A stretch of DNA of 64,000 nucleotides from Cardiocondyla obscurior (taxonomy: Eukaryota; Arthropoda; Insecta; Hymenoptera; Formicidae). This document shows positions 11,201-22,664 of the stretch, one piece after another. The position numbers were made by a program, and so were the translations under genes. Under the pieces are notes generated by a model. The model had not been told where the DNA came from. It did no database searches and saw only the letters and a list, made by a program, of their open reading frames with translations. Each line of letters starts with the position of its first letter. Within the stretch, counting starts at the first letter, position 1. The stretch spans positions 5,186,001 through 5,250,000 of the forward strand of contig NC_091864.1 of assembly GCF_019399895.1 (NCBI RefSeq). Direction: 5' to 3'.

Positions 11201-12628
11201 AGAGCGAACTAAACGGAATAATTTTCTACTTTACACTTTTCACCCTGCTCGAAAGCGGGAAGCACCGTGGAATAAAACCGTGAGTAAAATTTAATACAAA
11301 ATTCCAAGCGAGCGCATTTAGCGGGTTCAACCACGGGGACGGAAACTATAACACCAACCGACGCTTTACTTCACGCGATAAGTACGCTCGTCGCGTGAGC
11401 GCGGGCGCTTTGTCTCCTTCGAGGCCTCGTGCGATCGGCGGTCGATGACGGTAAGTTGGTTAGCGTATTCTTGAGTTATAACCGCCATAAATCGTCCCGG
11501 TCCATTATGGGCGAGCGGGATGTGCAGCTACACGCTACATTTTCTCCTAAGTTTTCCATCCTCTCCGCGGAGCCACAATGCGACGATATTTTTCAGCGGG
11601 TGGAATATAAACTCCTTCTCTCTCGGTTCTCTCCATTTCTAGTCCTCCCCGCGCGAAAAGTTGCAAGGACGTTGCCAATGGGTCGTTTCCTCCACCCTTT
11701 TACCAACTTCACGCGCAGCGAGCGTCGAGAAATCTCTTTCCTTTAAGACGGAGAAGAAAGGAAAAGGAAAAAAAAAAAGGAAAAGAGATCCTCCTAATCG
11801 AGGGATTCTCGATCAACGTCTCGCGCCGGAAGGGAATCATATTTTCCGCGCGGAAACGACCGTTTCTTTTTTTTTTTTTTTCTTTTTCTTTCAGTCGTCC
11901 TCTCCTTGTCGTTGTCGCCACTTCACCCTCCTCTCGCGGTATTTCCCAGTTCGAGTGGGAAATCTCCTCGAACGTACAGACGTGTTTTTCCGGTGATTTT
12001 CTTGCGGCACGTTTCTCGCGACGGTGGCAGCGATTGTCGCCGGGATCCTACTCGGGATTGATAATGCACGAGACGCCGTCGGTATCCGCCCGTCGATTAT
12101 TGTCGGGGACAAATCCGTATGGCAGAGGGTGGCGTTTCGGAGCGGGTGGCAGAAGGGACCACTCACGCCGCGGAGAAAAAGCGCTTGCGGTAGCAACGAA
12201 CGGACGGAGACAATCATTTATAAGGTCTGGAGGACGATAGGTTCCTCAGAGGGACGGGCGAAAGATGACATCGAATGGATTCTCGCAGGGGATAATCGAT
12301 AGATTTTTCGTCCTAGAATAGGTCGCCACTCTCGCTGGACAATGGCATGATAAACTAGTCGAACCTAATTGCATTGCAGATACGAAAAAAAAATGCATTC
12401 AAGCGTTATAAATAATTCCATCGCGACGCAGCAGCTTGACAGAGACATTTGTAAAAGTCTGGTTAGGTCATTATCTTTGTGTCATCGTTTTGTGAAATTT
12501 AAATCGTACGAAGTAATATTATGGCTTGAAATTTTAATGATTCTATTATAAATTGATTGCTAAAAGTACAAATTTTACACTTCAATATTCAATAATATGA
12601 ATTAAAAGATATAAATTTTTCATTGAAA

Positions 12629-12669
12629 TTTTCTCTTTTTTTCTTTTTCTCTCTCTCTCTTTTTCTTTT
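12629..12669. repeat. Long pyrimidine tract
   Basis: About 41 bases of uninterrupted T and C, including a (CT)n core, at the right side of an AT-rich island. It resembles a splice-acceptor pyrimidine tract, but no AG-bounded exon follows. Confidence 0.7.
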
Positions 12670-13483
12670 ATTTTTACAATTATTATTATTACTTAATATT
12701 CCTATATTGAAAATGAAGCGATAGTAACGTCTACTGCCAAGCGAACGTATGAAATGCCGAGAATAGTAATACCCAGATTCGATATCAATTCTCGATTATC
12801 ATCCGTTCCCCATTTAATTTTCATACAGACGTGAGTTCAATATTGAAATGAATCAAGTTTTTACCACCGTCTAAAAATTCTCCCGGAGTCGCCGTGATCG
12901 ATGCAGCAAAAATTGTGTTCTGGAATTACACAGATTCCGCTCGCCTCGATCTTCGGCTCGCTTGCGCAAAACTTTTCGGTGCAAAAAGCGGTCTCGAGCG
13001 AAGTACGGAGAGAAGTAGAGCCGGCGGGATGAGAGCACGTGTTGTGCGGTCCCGCGTCGAAAGAAGCGCGCGGTGATTTCGAAGGAAGGGTTCCCGCGCG
13101 CGTTAATAGAAGCCGAAGATAGATGATAGAGAAGCGGAAGCGGAGAATTGAACGCTTAGGATGCAAAAGAGGCGGCGCGAGCCAGCGGATTCCGCGTGGA
13201 TGACGAGAGAGCCAGTGGGCAGTCACGAACGGTCGGGATTAAAAGTTCGCCGAACATCGATGTACCCGATCGCCGTGGTCGAGAGCTAATTAATTGCAAG
13301 AGCGGAGGATATGGCGCGGCACGCGGAAGGGACAGGACGGGTAAGCGACGGAGGAAACGGATAACCGCCGGTGAATGCTGAAGTTAGTCAATAGGACTAG
13401 GAGCCCTGGTAGTCGGTTTACTTTTTGCGCGGACCTTCGCGGCGGTCTTGTACTCCTCTTCGGCTTCTACGAGTCTTCTCGCT

Positions 13484-13508
13484 CCTCTTTCTCTCTCTCT
13501 TTCTTTTC
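13484..13508. repeat. CT-rich tract
   Basis: Pyrimidine run with a (CT)n core. Frames on both strands read through it as Ser/Leu/Phe-rich or Arg/Glu-rich low-complexity peptides, typical of such DNA rather than coding sequence. Confidence 0.7.
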
Positions 13509-14903
13509 CGTCTACGTTCGTGTCTTCCGAGGAAGCCGCTCCGTCCCAGACTCCCTGGCTCCGACAATGGAGGGCTCGCATTGTCTTCGTGGTTTATCGC
13601 TTCCTTCGATTGCCAAGTACACGCCGGCGAGTCCACCCGACCCTCGTCCTCCCGTATGCCGACCTTTGCCCGTCTATGTTTCCCTTATGAAACTTACGGT
13701 GACCGCGCGCGCCCGTGATCGCTCTTACGAGGTTGGACCACAGCCATTCCCGATCGGCGCTCGACTTTTCCCGATATTCTATTCGAATGACGAGCACTCG
13801 GAATTTGCCAAGTATGCGATAAATCATAACGTCTTACGAGGAATTTTTCCGCGCGAATTGCGTTATCGATACCCGCGAGAGAAATCATGCGCGCAAATGT
13901 CATCTCAATATCTATGTAGTTTAACGTTCAACTAGATTTCTTTATTGTCTGTTTTTCCCCATACGATTGTTTTATGAGGTCGCGAAGGTTATTAATAAAG
14001 AAGCAGCGAAAAATCGAAATCCCGTATGTACAGATGATTTAGAGAGCGATGGTATTTTATAGCTACAGCTATTCTTTTATATGTTAGTCTGGATGGCAGC
14101 CATACGCAGCTGGAGACCGGCTTTTTCAATGGAGCGAGCTCTCATACGCAAACATTAATCACTTCTAGTAAAAACGAGATTTTCAATTATGCCCAAAATA
14201 GTCGCGATGCACTGACATTACTGCCGCGCCAGAATCGCATCATAATCACATCGTTTTTCGTCAGAATAAAACGCTGCATTTGAAATTATTCGAATTGTGC
14301 TGGTAACTCAATTTAACGATACATTTATGACGGCAGATGTATTTTTGAAAAATCGACACGAAAAATGTATGCAAATGACCATCCCACCAATGCGCGTCGA
14401 AAGTTTTGCGCGGAGATAACACGGTCGCTTCGAAATAAACGTAACCTCTCTAAATAGAGCCGCAACGCAACCTATGATTATCCGATCAGCCAGACGGCGT
14501 TCAGCCTCCATCATTTACATTCGTGTTCAGCTCGCAAAAAGTCGTTCGCGGCAACCGGATGCGCGAAGCACACTTCCACAAGTCGCTAACAAAGAGCTTG
14601 GATCCGAAATTCTTCCCGTTTTTCTCTCCGACCTTTTCGTTTCATTCATCGGCCAGTGGGCTAATGAAGCATGCTCGGGGCGGTCCGTCATTTTTTTTTT
14701 AACGAATCCGTCGGAAGGAGAGGACTTTTTGCGGATGTCTCGGCGAGAACGCGGCATCGCGCGGCGTAATTCGTATTTTCGGCATCGTAAACACGTCCGT
14801 CGCGTATCGCGAGCGTCCCGGCGCGTATTTCAGGCCCCCGTATATAAATCCGTTATTCAACACGCCATTAAGTGCTCGACCCGCCGGAAAGGAGGAGGAG
14901 GAA

Positions 14904-14923
14904 GGGGGCGGGCGGCGGGCGGG
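14904..14923 (+). other. G-quadruplex motif
   Basis: G runs at 14904-14908, 14910-14912, 14917-14919 and 14921-14923, separated by loops of 1, 4 and 1. A purine-rich lead-in of GGA units (14889-14903) extends the G-rich block. It fits the canonical motif. Confidence 0.8.
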
Positions 14924-15016
14924 CGAGGACCGCGGAGAAACGAGGGCCGCAGTCGTAAATCGCAATTACGAAGCGGCGCGCTTGAGAATTTGTCGCGCGG
15001 GATCTAAGCGTTTCCG

Positions 15017-15044
15017 AGACAGAGAGAGAAAGAGAGAAAGAGAG
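15017..15044. repeat. Purine (AG/AAAG) tract
   Basis: GAGA- and AAAG-type purine run about 95 bp right of the G-quadruplex motif. It has GAGAG cores and one interrupting C at about 15020. Confidence 0.7.
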
Positions 15045-16340
15045 CCTTGCGAGGGCACGCGATCGCGATGTTGGACGCCTCTGGACCACCGTCGAGAGAG
15101 TACAGTGCACGTCGTCTCTGATCTTTGATTAAAGTGGCGAACGTGCTTCAAGTTGCGCTCATATATCTCGGAGTTTGGACGCACTCCGGAGTCTTGATAT
15201 GCAGATTTCGTAAAACCTACCGTTTTCATACAGCCTCGATTTAATTACATTTTAAAACGCAAAAGTATATTTTGCACTGTATATTTTTTATTATTGTATT
15301 ATATAATTATAAATATGTCTGTATGTAATTTATATGATAAATGCTGATTTACCGTGAACTGTATGATTGCGTGTTGCGAGGCGATTCGAAAAACGACAAG
15401 TGTCTCGGCTTGTTCCCTTTTACTGACTGCCAGACGTACCTAAAGTCCGCGCGAAATCAATTACGCATAGCACAAGATACGAGACCGACGAGCAATGACA
15501 AACATCCCCTTAGTGCACGTGCCATCGTACGGCCACGGCTGCGATCGGTTAAGCTGGATTATACCCTACCGTCTACGCGCGAGCGCGAAAAGAGGCCGGG
15601 GTGAATGGCAGGCAGACAGCTCTCCCCCGCAATCTTTCATTTCACCGTCTGGAGACACTTTCCTGCAGATGGAAAACTTTGCGTCAAAAAAGACCTCGAA
15701 TGCCTACACTTAAAGTCGTAACAGATCACAAATATTCTGCGACAGTCTTCGTTTGTATACGTGTCTTTACTTTTATTCCTGCTTTTCTTCCTTTTTTTGC
15801 TTGTAATTCAAACTCGAGCGCAACTTTCTGAGATTATCATCTTCCTGTTAATCTGAAATGTATATGTGTGATCCGCCGACTGACTCCCCCCACGTTATTT
15901 AAAGAAAGACTGAAAGAATTGTCATACCGAGCACGTATTTTGCGAGTTAATCGTTTTCGATTAGCTACATGAGCAGTCGATTGGCGCCCGACCCTTTTGC
16001 GTTTGATCGTCCAATTTATCGAGGATCTATCTAAACCGCCGAGCAACGAACCTCCGGAGCCTCTCGATAAACATTTCAATTAGAAACGTATTAGGCCCGG
16101 GCACGCGAGAGCCACCCACATTGAAGGAGCCTCCGCCCCCCTGAGGGCAGTTCGCGGGCCTGTGTATTTTCGTGCCGTCTTCCGTACGAAGAAAAGAGGA
16201 TCGCGATGAGTGAGATCGAGGAGACGCTAAGGGACCACCCGCGAGTCGGGCTTCCAGAATCGATAAGCCGCCGGAGACCGGGGGACCCTTGGCTTCGTCG
16301 AATCGGGCAAGTTCACCGGTCCATCCGTCTTTCCTCGTGG

Positions 16341-16378
16341 TCTTCCTCTCTCATCTCTCTCTCTTTCTCTCTCTCTCG
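16341..16378. repeat. CT-rich tract
   Basis: Mostly CT and CTTT units with one interrupting A. It lies within a chance open frame that starts at ATG 16206. Confidence 0.7.
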
Positions 16379-17474
16379 CTGTCCCGCGTTTCGCTCGCGA
16401 CCATTATCCTTCGTTCCTGACGGCCTTAGAAATCACGAGACGCACGTGCCGACGTAAATCGTAATCCTTACGTGAGAGGAATCATCGTGCACAGGTTGAG
16501 GGCGCCCCTTTGATACAGACGTGTCACGACCTCGCGGCATGAATTAATGTTCTTTAAAAAAAATTATTCCGGGACGGCGGCGCGAAATTTATCGCCGCTT
16601 ATCGGCGCCGAGGAAACGTCGGGATTTATCGTCGAGGAAATTTCACGCGATGGATCCGGGTGAACTGTATTAACACGAGTACGTCTATATAGGTTGAACG
16701 TATTAAACGCGCAACGCTGTACATGCCAGGCATTTCCTGCTATCGTGTTTCGAATTTATTATGTCGTACCGATTCGTATAACGTTAAATGCATATAATTC
16801 CCGGACAGGCGATCCCAGGCATAAATGATATTAATTTGACGTTTATATATAAATCCATGTTTTACTTGGCGAACGTGGGATACTCGACATTGCTCAAAGG
16901 CAGAGCGCGGCAAGTGATTCTATTTTAGCATAACTGGTTTATACTTGGGCTCTTATAGGTCGTCGCATACCTCGGCGAGTTTTCTCGTAGTCGCACGGGC
17001 TTCATACGAGCTTCGCAGATTTCGATACTTTCAATGTATTCTGGATGATGATATAGGGAGTCGTTTATACTACGGGAAGAGACGCCGGGGCGACACGCTT
17101 GAACGATCGTATTGTGGCATCCGCTCGGTGAAGAAGCGGATGCAAGGATAACGGAAATCATTCCGTAGGGATCGACCGATTTTCTCGAAAAGTTTTAAAA
17201 GTCTGCAATTTTGTCTTGACTATAACGCGCTCTATTTTTATTCTTTATTTTTCAAGAGACAATTTTCTTTATAGTTTGATTCAAATTTTGTAAACTACAA
17301 ATTGTTCGAGCACGTTATTGCTGCTTAATTGAGTGCAAAAACTTTAAATTTATACCTTGCTTTTATTTACTTTTAAATTTTATTTCGAATAAAAAGACTA
17401 GAATACAATATTAAGTTGAAAAAAAATCTTCATATTTAGGATTTATTAGAAATTTTTCTTGAAACAGTGAAAGT

Positions 17475-17501
17475 TATTCACTGTATTCATTGTATTCACT
17501 T
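17475..17501. repeat. 9-bp minisatellite, three copies
   Basis: Three head-to-tail copies of TATTCACTG (second TATTCATTG, third TATTCACTT). It lies at the right edge of an AT-rich island. Confidence 0.75.
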
Positions 17502-19089
17502 TGTATAGCGATGCACTACCTTTATGAAAAAGATATATTGCGAAATGTGCAGGAATATGAAACTTTACATCTAATAACGAAGATAGTCGCAAATGCAAAT
17601 AAAACTCGCGGATATTCGAACAGTCGCGAGAAAAGACTCTCTCGCGGGTTTCTTTCTTTAGAATTCATCTCGCGGCACCCGGCCACTTTTCGCAATTCCC
17701 AGATTTCGCCGATTCAAATAATTTATATATCGCGATTACATTGGCGCGCCCTGTCACGCAGAGAGGCCGTAAAATGATACGTTCGCTCAGGGAAACGTAC
17801 GTGTATTTCGAATTCCCGCGCACGTTTATGATCCCGAGAGAAAGTTGCGGACCGAAAGAAAGGCCGGCACGAGAGAGAGAGGGTGGCTCTCGTCGCTGTC
17901 GACGAGGGAAAGTCGAAAGGAGGACCGCGCTTGTGTGTGCGAGCGCAAACCGATGCGACCATTCGAGTCGCGCGGTTAAAGCCGACTCCTATCGATCGCG
18001 AGCATTTGATATTCCGCGTTGAAACTCGGTTAAATATTTGACATACCGAGAATGAGGGTGGTTCCGTAATATGTACTGAGCAAACGGCGGCTCGGGCCCC
18101 GGTAATCTGCAGCGTCAATGTAATATCCACGGGATATTCGACTTGACATGGAGTCACCCGCGGCAACCCAAGTTTTCGGAAGCGCCGCGCGCCCGATGAT
18201 AATTCCCGAATTTATACGCGCGCGATCGTCGCCACGCGAATGTACCCCGAACCTTCCGTTCTCCGCGCGGGACCGATCGATTCCTCGCGACGTGAAGCGA
18301 AAATAATTGCGCAATTAAGCGACAAGCACGGTGCGAGAGAATACCTCATTCAATCATCGCGTCGCTTTGTGGTGCAATAAAAAAGAAAAAAAAAATTTTG
18401 CGCACGCGTTGAAGTTTAACTTCCTCTTACGCAGGAACGCCGCTTGATAAGGTTCAGGTGCAATCGCTCTGCTCGGGGTATATTTGAAGGCGTGAAATAT
18501 GTAGGGTTCGCGAACAGTGCAATATACTGCGGGAGTGCTGCACCACTAACCGTGCATTTCAGTCTGCGAAGACGACGCTTTACAGTGACACCGGCGTATG
18601 AATTAACAAACACCTTCCGCCGCTACGTCGCGGGTTCACGAGAAGTTAAGTGCGAGACGGTAGCGATATGCCGGCCTCGTAATCCTCTTCACACGCACCA
18701 TAATTCGCATTTACGTCCTTCTCCGGGTTGTACGTCTCAGTTACATTACGCTCTTATCTTCAGTATTCGGTAATGTCGGGAGGAGGCGGCAAAATCCTTC
18801 CGGTATAACTGAAATAAGGATGATAGATACGCCTGCAGAAAAAGACGCATTTTTATTCGTGTAAAATAAAATTTAGCGGGGAAAAATGCGAGGTGAAAGT
18901 TCAAGGGTAAAACGCGTCTGACGAATACCGGCACCCCGCGATCGCCTCTCTTCAGGTTGTAGGAGGATTCACAAATATTTACCAAGTCCTCCCGCTATTT
19001 ATTTACCCGACTTGAGTTGGGGAATTGTGCGTGCTCCTCTCGGAGGAAACGAGACGGAAAGAGAAACCAGTTGTGTCTATTATAATACT

Positions 19090-19480
19090 GGCGAGAAATT
19101 ATCCTTATAATTACTCAAACAATTTAACAAATTACAGACTCCTGTTGTTTTATTAATACGCTTGAATAAAAAAAAATCTTTTAGCCAAAATTATCTGGGT
19201 CTTAAAAATAGGTGAGGTAGATAAACATATTAAGAAACAGCTGTGATATTTTACACTTAAGCCAAATGACAGAGACAGAACTTATAATTATAATTAATAC
19301 AGTTAAAAATTTTATGTACGACAAATTATTCGTAAATATCGTTGTGATACCGAGAAACATTTTTTTCATATTTGTTCTGACGAAAAAAGAGTATTTAGAA
19401 AAGAATTTTACATTTTTCTTGAAAATCTGTATCGTGATTAATTCAGGCATTCGATTTGAGCTTGCAATTTAAACTTCTCT
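19090..19480. other. AT-rich island with open frames on both strands
   Basis: Strongly AT-rich DNA in which an 82-codon minus frame (19202-19450) and a 68-codon plus frame (19266-19472) both begin at ATG. The minus product is hydrophobic and Ile/Phe/Leu-rich, as expected of translated AT-rich DNA. No family is recognised. Confidence 0.5.
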
Positions 19481-19692
19481 GTGGTTAAATATTCCATTTC
19501 CGCCACTTATTTTGGAAAAGTTTTTATCATACCACGGACTTTTGTTCTGTCCAATTACGTCTCCGGCAAAGTGACGTTAATTTTTTGTAGAATGTATAAA
19601 GCACAACAGCCACGTGAAAGAAACTCATAATTTATTCAAGCGAAGCGAAATGGAATTGTTCCTCATCGATTATTTATATTTAGTTATTATAT

Positions 19693-19705
19693 ACAGAGTG
19701 TCCCA
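19693..19705. mobile_element. Possible transposon-end relic (ACAGAGTGTCCC-type)
   Basis: The ACAGAGTGTCCCA word resembles the CAGGGTGTCCCA-type termini I associate with repetitive elements in insect genomes. I see no internal open reading frame, matching inverted end or target duplication. The call rests on one short motif and family memory. Confidence 0.2.
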
Positions 19706-20487
19706 ACAACATGTCGCTCCCAAAAACTTAACGCTTATTCGCTTATTAGACGTTTTAATTTTTTTTCTCTCCTAACAATAAGTCACTTTACGAAAACAAT
19801 AATTATTTCAAGAACGTAGGCGTATCGAGTGTTCCTTTCACGTCTAAAGGGAGAAATACGTTGGTATAATTTTATGTTTTTTTAAGTCGACGTTTCGCGC
19901 AGATAGTCGTAATTCTTTCCCGGTAATATTTGAGTCGGCGTTTTCCGAGCTGCGGGTGCTAACCCATCGGCTAAATCACCCCGGATGGTTCGGGTTTAAC
20001 GCCCAAGGCGAGCGCGGATTGTCCCTCGTGTCGCGTTTTCGAAGAATTTTCAGCGCGCACGGTAACGGCCAACGCGCGTCAAAACGCTTGTATTACATGA
20101 TTTCCGTTGTAAAATCATCCCGTTCTCCTCGCCGCTCGCCGCATCGTGTAGCTGTAAACCGGCGCGACACTGCGCGCGACGGCCACTAGACAAGTATTTG
20201 ATCACGAGCGGCGCAGACCTCTAATGAAGACTCGCCACCCCATTGTCGCCGCGGTATCTTCATTATTTTTGCGCCGTTATTAAAAATCTACCATAGACCG
20301 CGGGAGCGGGACAAAGAATTCGACAGGCATTGTCCCCCTTGTCGTCCGCGCTTTTTGTTCGCCACGCTAAATGTCAATGAAACTCACCGCCCCTTTCTTT
20401 CCCTTCCTCGCGAGCTCTCGTTTTATCTCCGTCGACGTTCCTTTATTTATCGCGAGGGAACGAGAGAATCTTCCTGATCACTGATCC

Positions 20488-20526
20488 CCGTCGTTTTCGT
20501 TGTTCTTGTCGTCGTCAACGTCGTTC
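20488..20526. repeat. Cryptic CGT/TTG triplet-rich stretch
   Basis: Interspersed CGT, TTG, CGTCGT and GTCGTC words with no single perfect unit. Translated on the minus strand it gives a Thr-rich stretch, which is a low-complexity effect. Confidence 0.5.
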
Positions 20527-21173
20527 CGCGGCGGCGCGAGGGATGATGCGTCCCCGGGTTTATATACCGTCGGGAGAAATCAATCGGGCGGCGGGAAGAT
20601 CGTCTCCCTCGCCAGCCCTCGCAACATTTTCGCCCGCATTGTAACACTGATTTTTCCCACCGCCCGCGGATCGCGTCCCAAGCTGAGGTACGTACGATAA
20701 GATGGAATTGTTGAAGCGGCAGGTATTTTCCCGTGCCAATGTTTTCCGTGTTGCGTGAATTGCCGGAGTATTCCCGAGGTCTAAAACATGGGGTGAACCG
20801 TCATCGGAATCCACCCTGGTTTCGAAAAACCTCGTCTGAACCGTATCGCTTCGTACTCGAAATTAATAATGAGCTTCCGAGGAATTTATAATATAATATA
20901 AATGGAAAATATTAATTATATTAATTTAATTTAACTTAGATTAATTCTAGCTGGAAAAATTTTTATCTTTACCTCCCCACAATCGCGTACCCTCGATCGA
21001 AAATGTAAACTGACGGCCGGTCAACATATATAGTTTAATTAATTTATTGTGCGATAATTAGTTTTCTCGCGTCGTTAACGTGCCGACCGATCGCGCTCGA
21101 TCACACTTGATACAATTTATAGTCGGTAAAACTCTGAAATTTTATCCGCGGTCTCTGGCCCGATAAATTTAGC

Positions 21174-21356
21174 ATGAAATTTCAAACTACCTTTAAAACG
21201 ATTACGCGCGACCCGTCCCTCCAGGAGGCTGTCCAAATTTTGAAGCACGGCCGGTCGCCCGAACCGTACGTCACGCTCGATAAAGATCTGAGGCCGATCG
21301 ATCTTGACGGATGCGAGACCGCGTATTGCTCTGCGCAATCGCCAGGCCGTGAGTGA
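21174..21356 (+). other. Weak 60-codon ORF candidate
   Basis: Begins at ATG and ends at TGA, and the frame is open a further 12 codons upstream. The peptide has balanced composition (for example LQEAVQILKHG and TLDKDLRPIDLDG). About 70% of third positions are G or C over most of its length. The end overlaps a GTGAGT donor-like site at about 21350, so it could be an exon end. Against it, the minus strand is open in exactly the same codon phase (21117-21503) and also looks protein-like. I recognise no family and do not call it a gene. Confidence 0.12.
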
Positions 21357-21420
21357 CTTTTGTTCTGGAAAGGGGTGTCGCGGCCACGGAGGATTATTAA
21401 ATCGGGCAGCGTTATCGTGA

Positions 21421-21500
21421 CAGAGAGCGATGGAAAGACAGAAGAGGCGAGAGAGACGGGCAGAGAGAAAGACGGAGAAAGAACGATGAAACACGCTGAA
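21421..21500. repeat. Purine-rich tract
   Basis: About 80 bp dominated by GAGAGA, GAAAGA and GGCGAG words. It continues, less pure, to the G-quadruplex motif at 21577. Translated frames give Lys/Glu/Arg low complexity. Confidence 0.65.
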
Positions 21501-21576
21501 CAAGAGGTGGAGAGCGGGTCAAAAACGAAAACGAGCGACAGACAGGAAACGAAGGATAGCACGGAGCAGATAAAGA

Positions 21577-21602
21577 GGGACGGTGGGGCGGGAGGGGAAG
21601 GG
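21577..21602 (+). other. G-quadruplex motif with five G runs
   Basis: G runs at 21577-21579, 21585-21588, 21590-21592, 21594-21597 and 21600-21602. Loops are 5, 1, 1 and 2 bases. It is the run-richest canonical motif in the window, at the end of a 150-bp purine-rich segment. Confidence 0.8.
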
Positions 21603-22404
21603 TAGGACTCTATGGGGTGGTTTCGGGGCACGGATACCCAGTCTCTACGGCCGCGGTAATGGTTATAGCACCATCGCGTGCAATCCCATTAGCACCGATG
21701 CAATTTACCCGATCTATCACACCCTATTAAGCGGTGCGCTTTCCACCCCCGCGACCGGGCGCTCGATCGCTTAACGCTCGTTTTAATCGAGTTTGCGCAA
21801 CCGTGCCTGCGCCCGGGCTCCTCTTCTCGGCGCCGATCGGGCTGGGTAATGTTTTTCGAGTTGCGCGAAGCTTGCTCTACCAATGTCAATCCGCGGCTCG
21901 AATACGGCGGGAGGTACAGCGAAAGAATATTTACAGTCAGCGAAACCGAGAGCTTCCCGATAATTGAACCGACTGGCCGCGGCGGCGTTTATTTCTGACG
22001 CAAATACTACACGCGGTATCATGAGCGCCGTGTCGAATATCCGAGTCTCGGCGTGCTAATTGTAACGAAGCAATGAAGACGATGCGGAAGATCTTTGTCT
22101 CACGGCGAGATCGTAGATGCCACGGTTAACCGCCGTGGAATTCGATCTGCTAATGCACAATGCGGCTGCGCTATTGGTGTAAGCGTTATCGCGATAGCAC
22201 TCGAGAGACGTACCCGCAATTATAGGAAGCGCATCGATATATGGAATCATGCGGTTATACGAAACTCTCGGGAGTGGATTTTCGTGAGAGTCTATCGTTA
22301 AATAATGCCAGAGACCAATTAATCCGGCGATGGGAATAGATATAGTTTTAAAAAAAGAAAAAAAAACATCGTGGTGATCAATATTGGAAAATGCTATTTT
22401 TATT

Positions 22405-22425
22405 AAATTAAAATTAAAATTAAAA
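22405..22425. repeat. (AAATTA)3 short tandem repeat
   Basis: Three perfect AAATTA units plus a partial fourth, inside an AT-rich island. Confidence 0.7.
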
Positions 22426-22657
22426 TAATGCTGTTATTACGTCGAATCAATACTTTGAGATAATACTCGGAAGCAATTAGCCAGGCGTTAAAATATCTTT
22501 GGTAGTACAATATTTCAAGGATTTTAACTTTAATAAGTGGATTGGAAACGGAACGGATGTTATTCGGAAAACAGTCCCTTGCCACTTTGCGCCACCGGCT
22601 GCTGAAGTGGAGGAGCTAAGGGTAGGCTCGCCGCTGACATCGGAGGGAAGGGAGGGA

Positions 22658-22664
22658 TATAAAA
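22658..22664 (+). promoter_or_regulatory. Candidate TATA box
   Basis: TATAAAA in a GC-rich context, with a start expected near 22689 in CT-rich DNA. A GTGAGT donor-like hexamer follows at 22724-22729, so a tiny first exon of about 35 bp is conceivable. There is no clear initiator (a TCAG at 22709 is about 50 bp away) and no identified downstream exon. Confidence 0.2.

Larger units (their letters stand above)
10001..16000. other. Gene-free stretch with GC-rich and AT-rich segments
   Basis: No supported gene. It contains an alternating tract (10089-10106), a (GCCGC)n run (10188-10206) and a (CG)n tract (11186-11200). A long pyrimidine tract ends in an AG splice-acceptor-like site at 11893-11894, but the frames beyond it close quickly. 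An AT-rich island spans about 12500-12720 and ends in a pyrimidine tract. A G-quadruplex motif lies at 14904-14923, a purine tract at 15017-15044 and a small AT-rich island at about 15235-15345. The overlapping frames of 13375-13935 and 14474-15007 look like chance openings in GC-rich DNA. Confidence 0.6.
16001..22500. other. Gene-free stretch with AT islands and one weak ORF candidate
   Basis: No gene is supported with confidence. A CT tract is at 16341-16378. AT-rich islands lie at about 17200-17460, 19090-19480, 20850-20960 and 22320-22440. A 9-bp minisatellite is at 17475-17501, a transposon-end-like motif at 19693-19705, and a cryptic CGT/TTG triplet region at 20488-20526. The frame at 21174-21356 is the most protein-like short ORF here and is discussed separately. 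A long purine-rich segment (21421-21500) leads into a five-run G-quadruplex motif (21577-21602). Confidence 0.6.

Noticed and set aside
13375..15007. Two frames of 177-186 codons
   Set aside because: They span CT repeats and a G-quadruplex motif, giving Ser/Phe- or Gly/Arg-rich low complexity.
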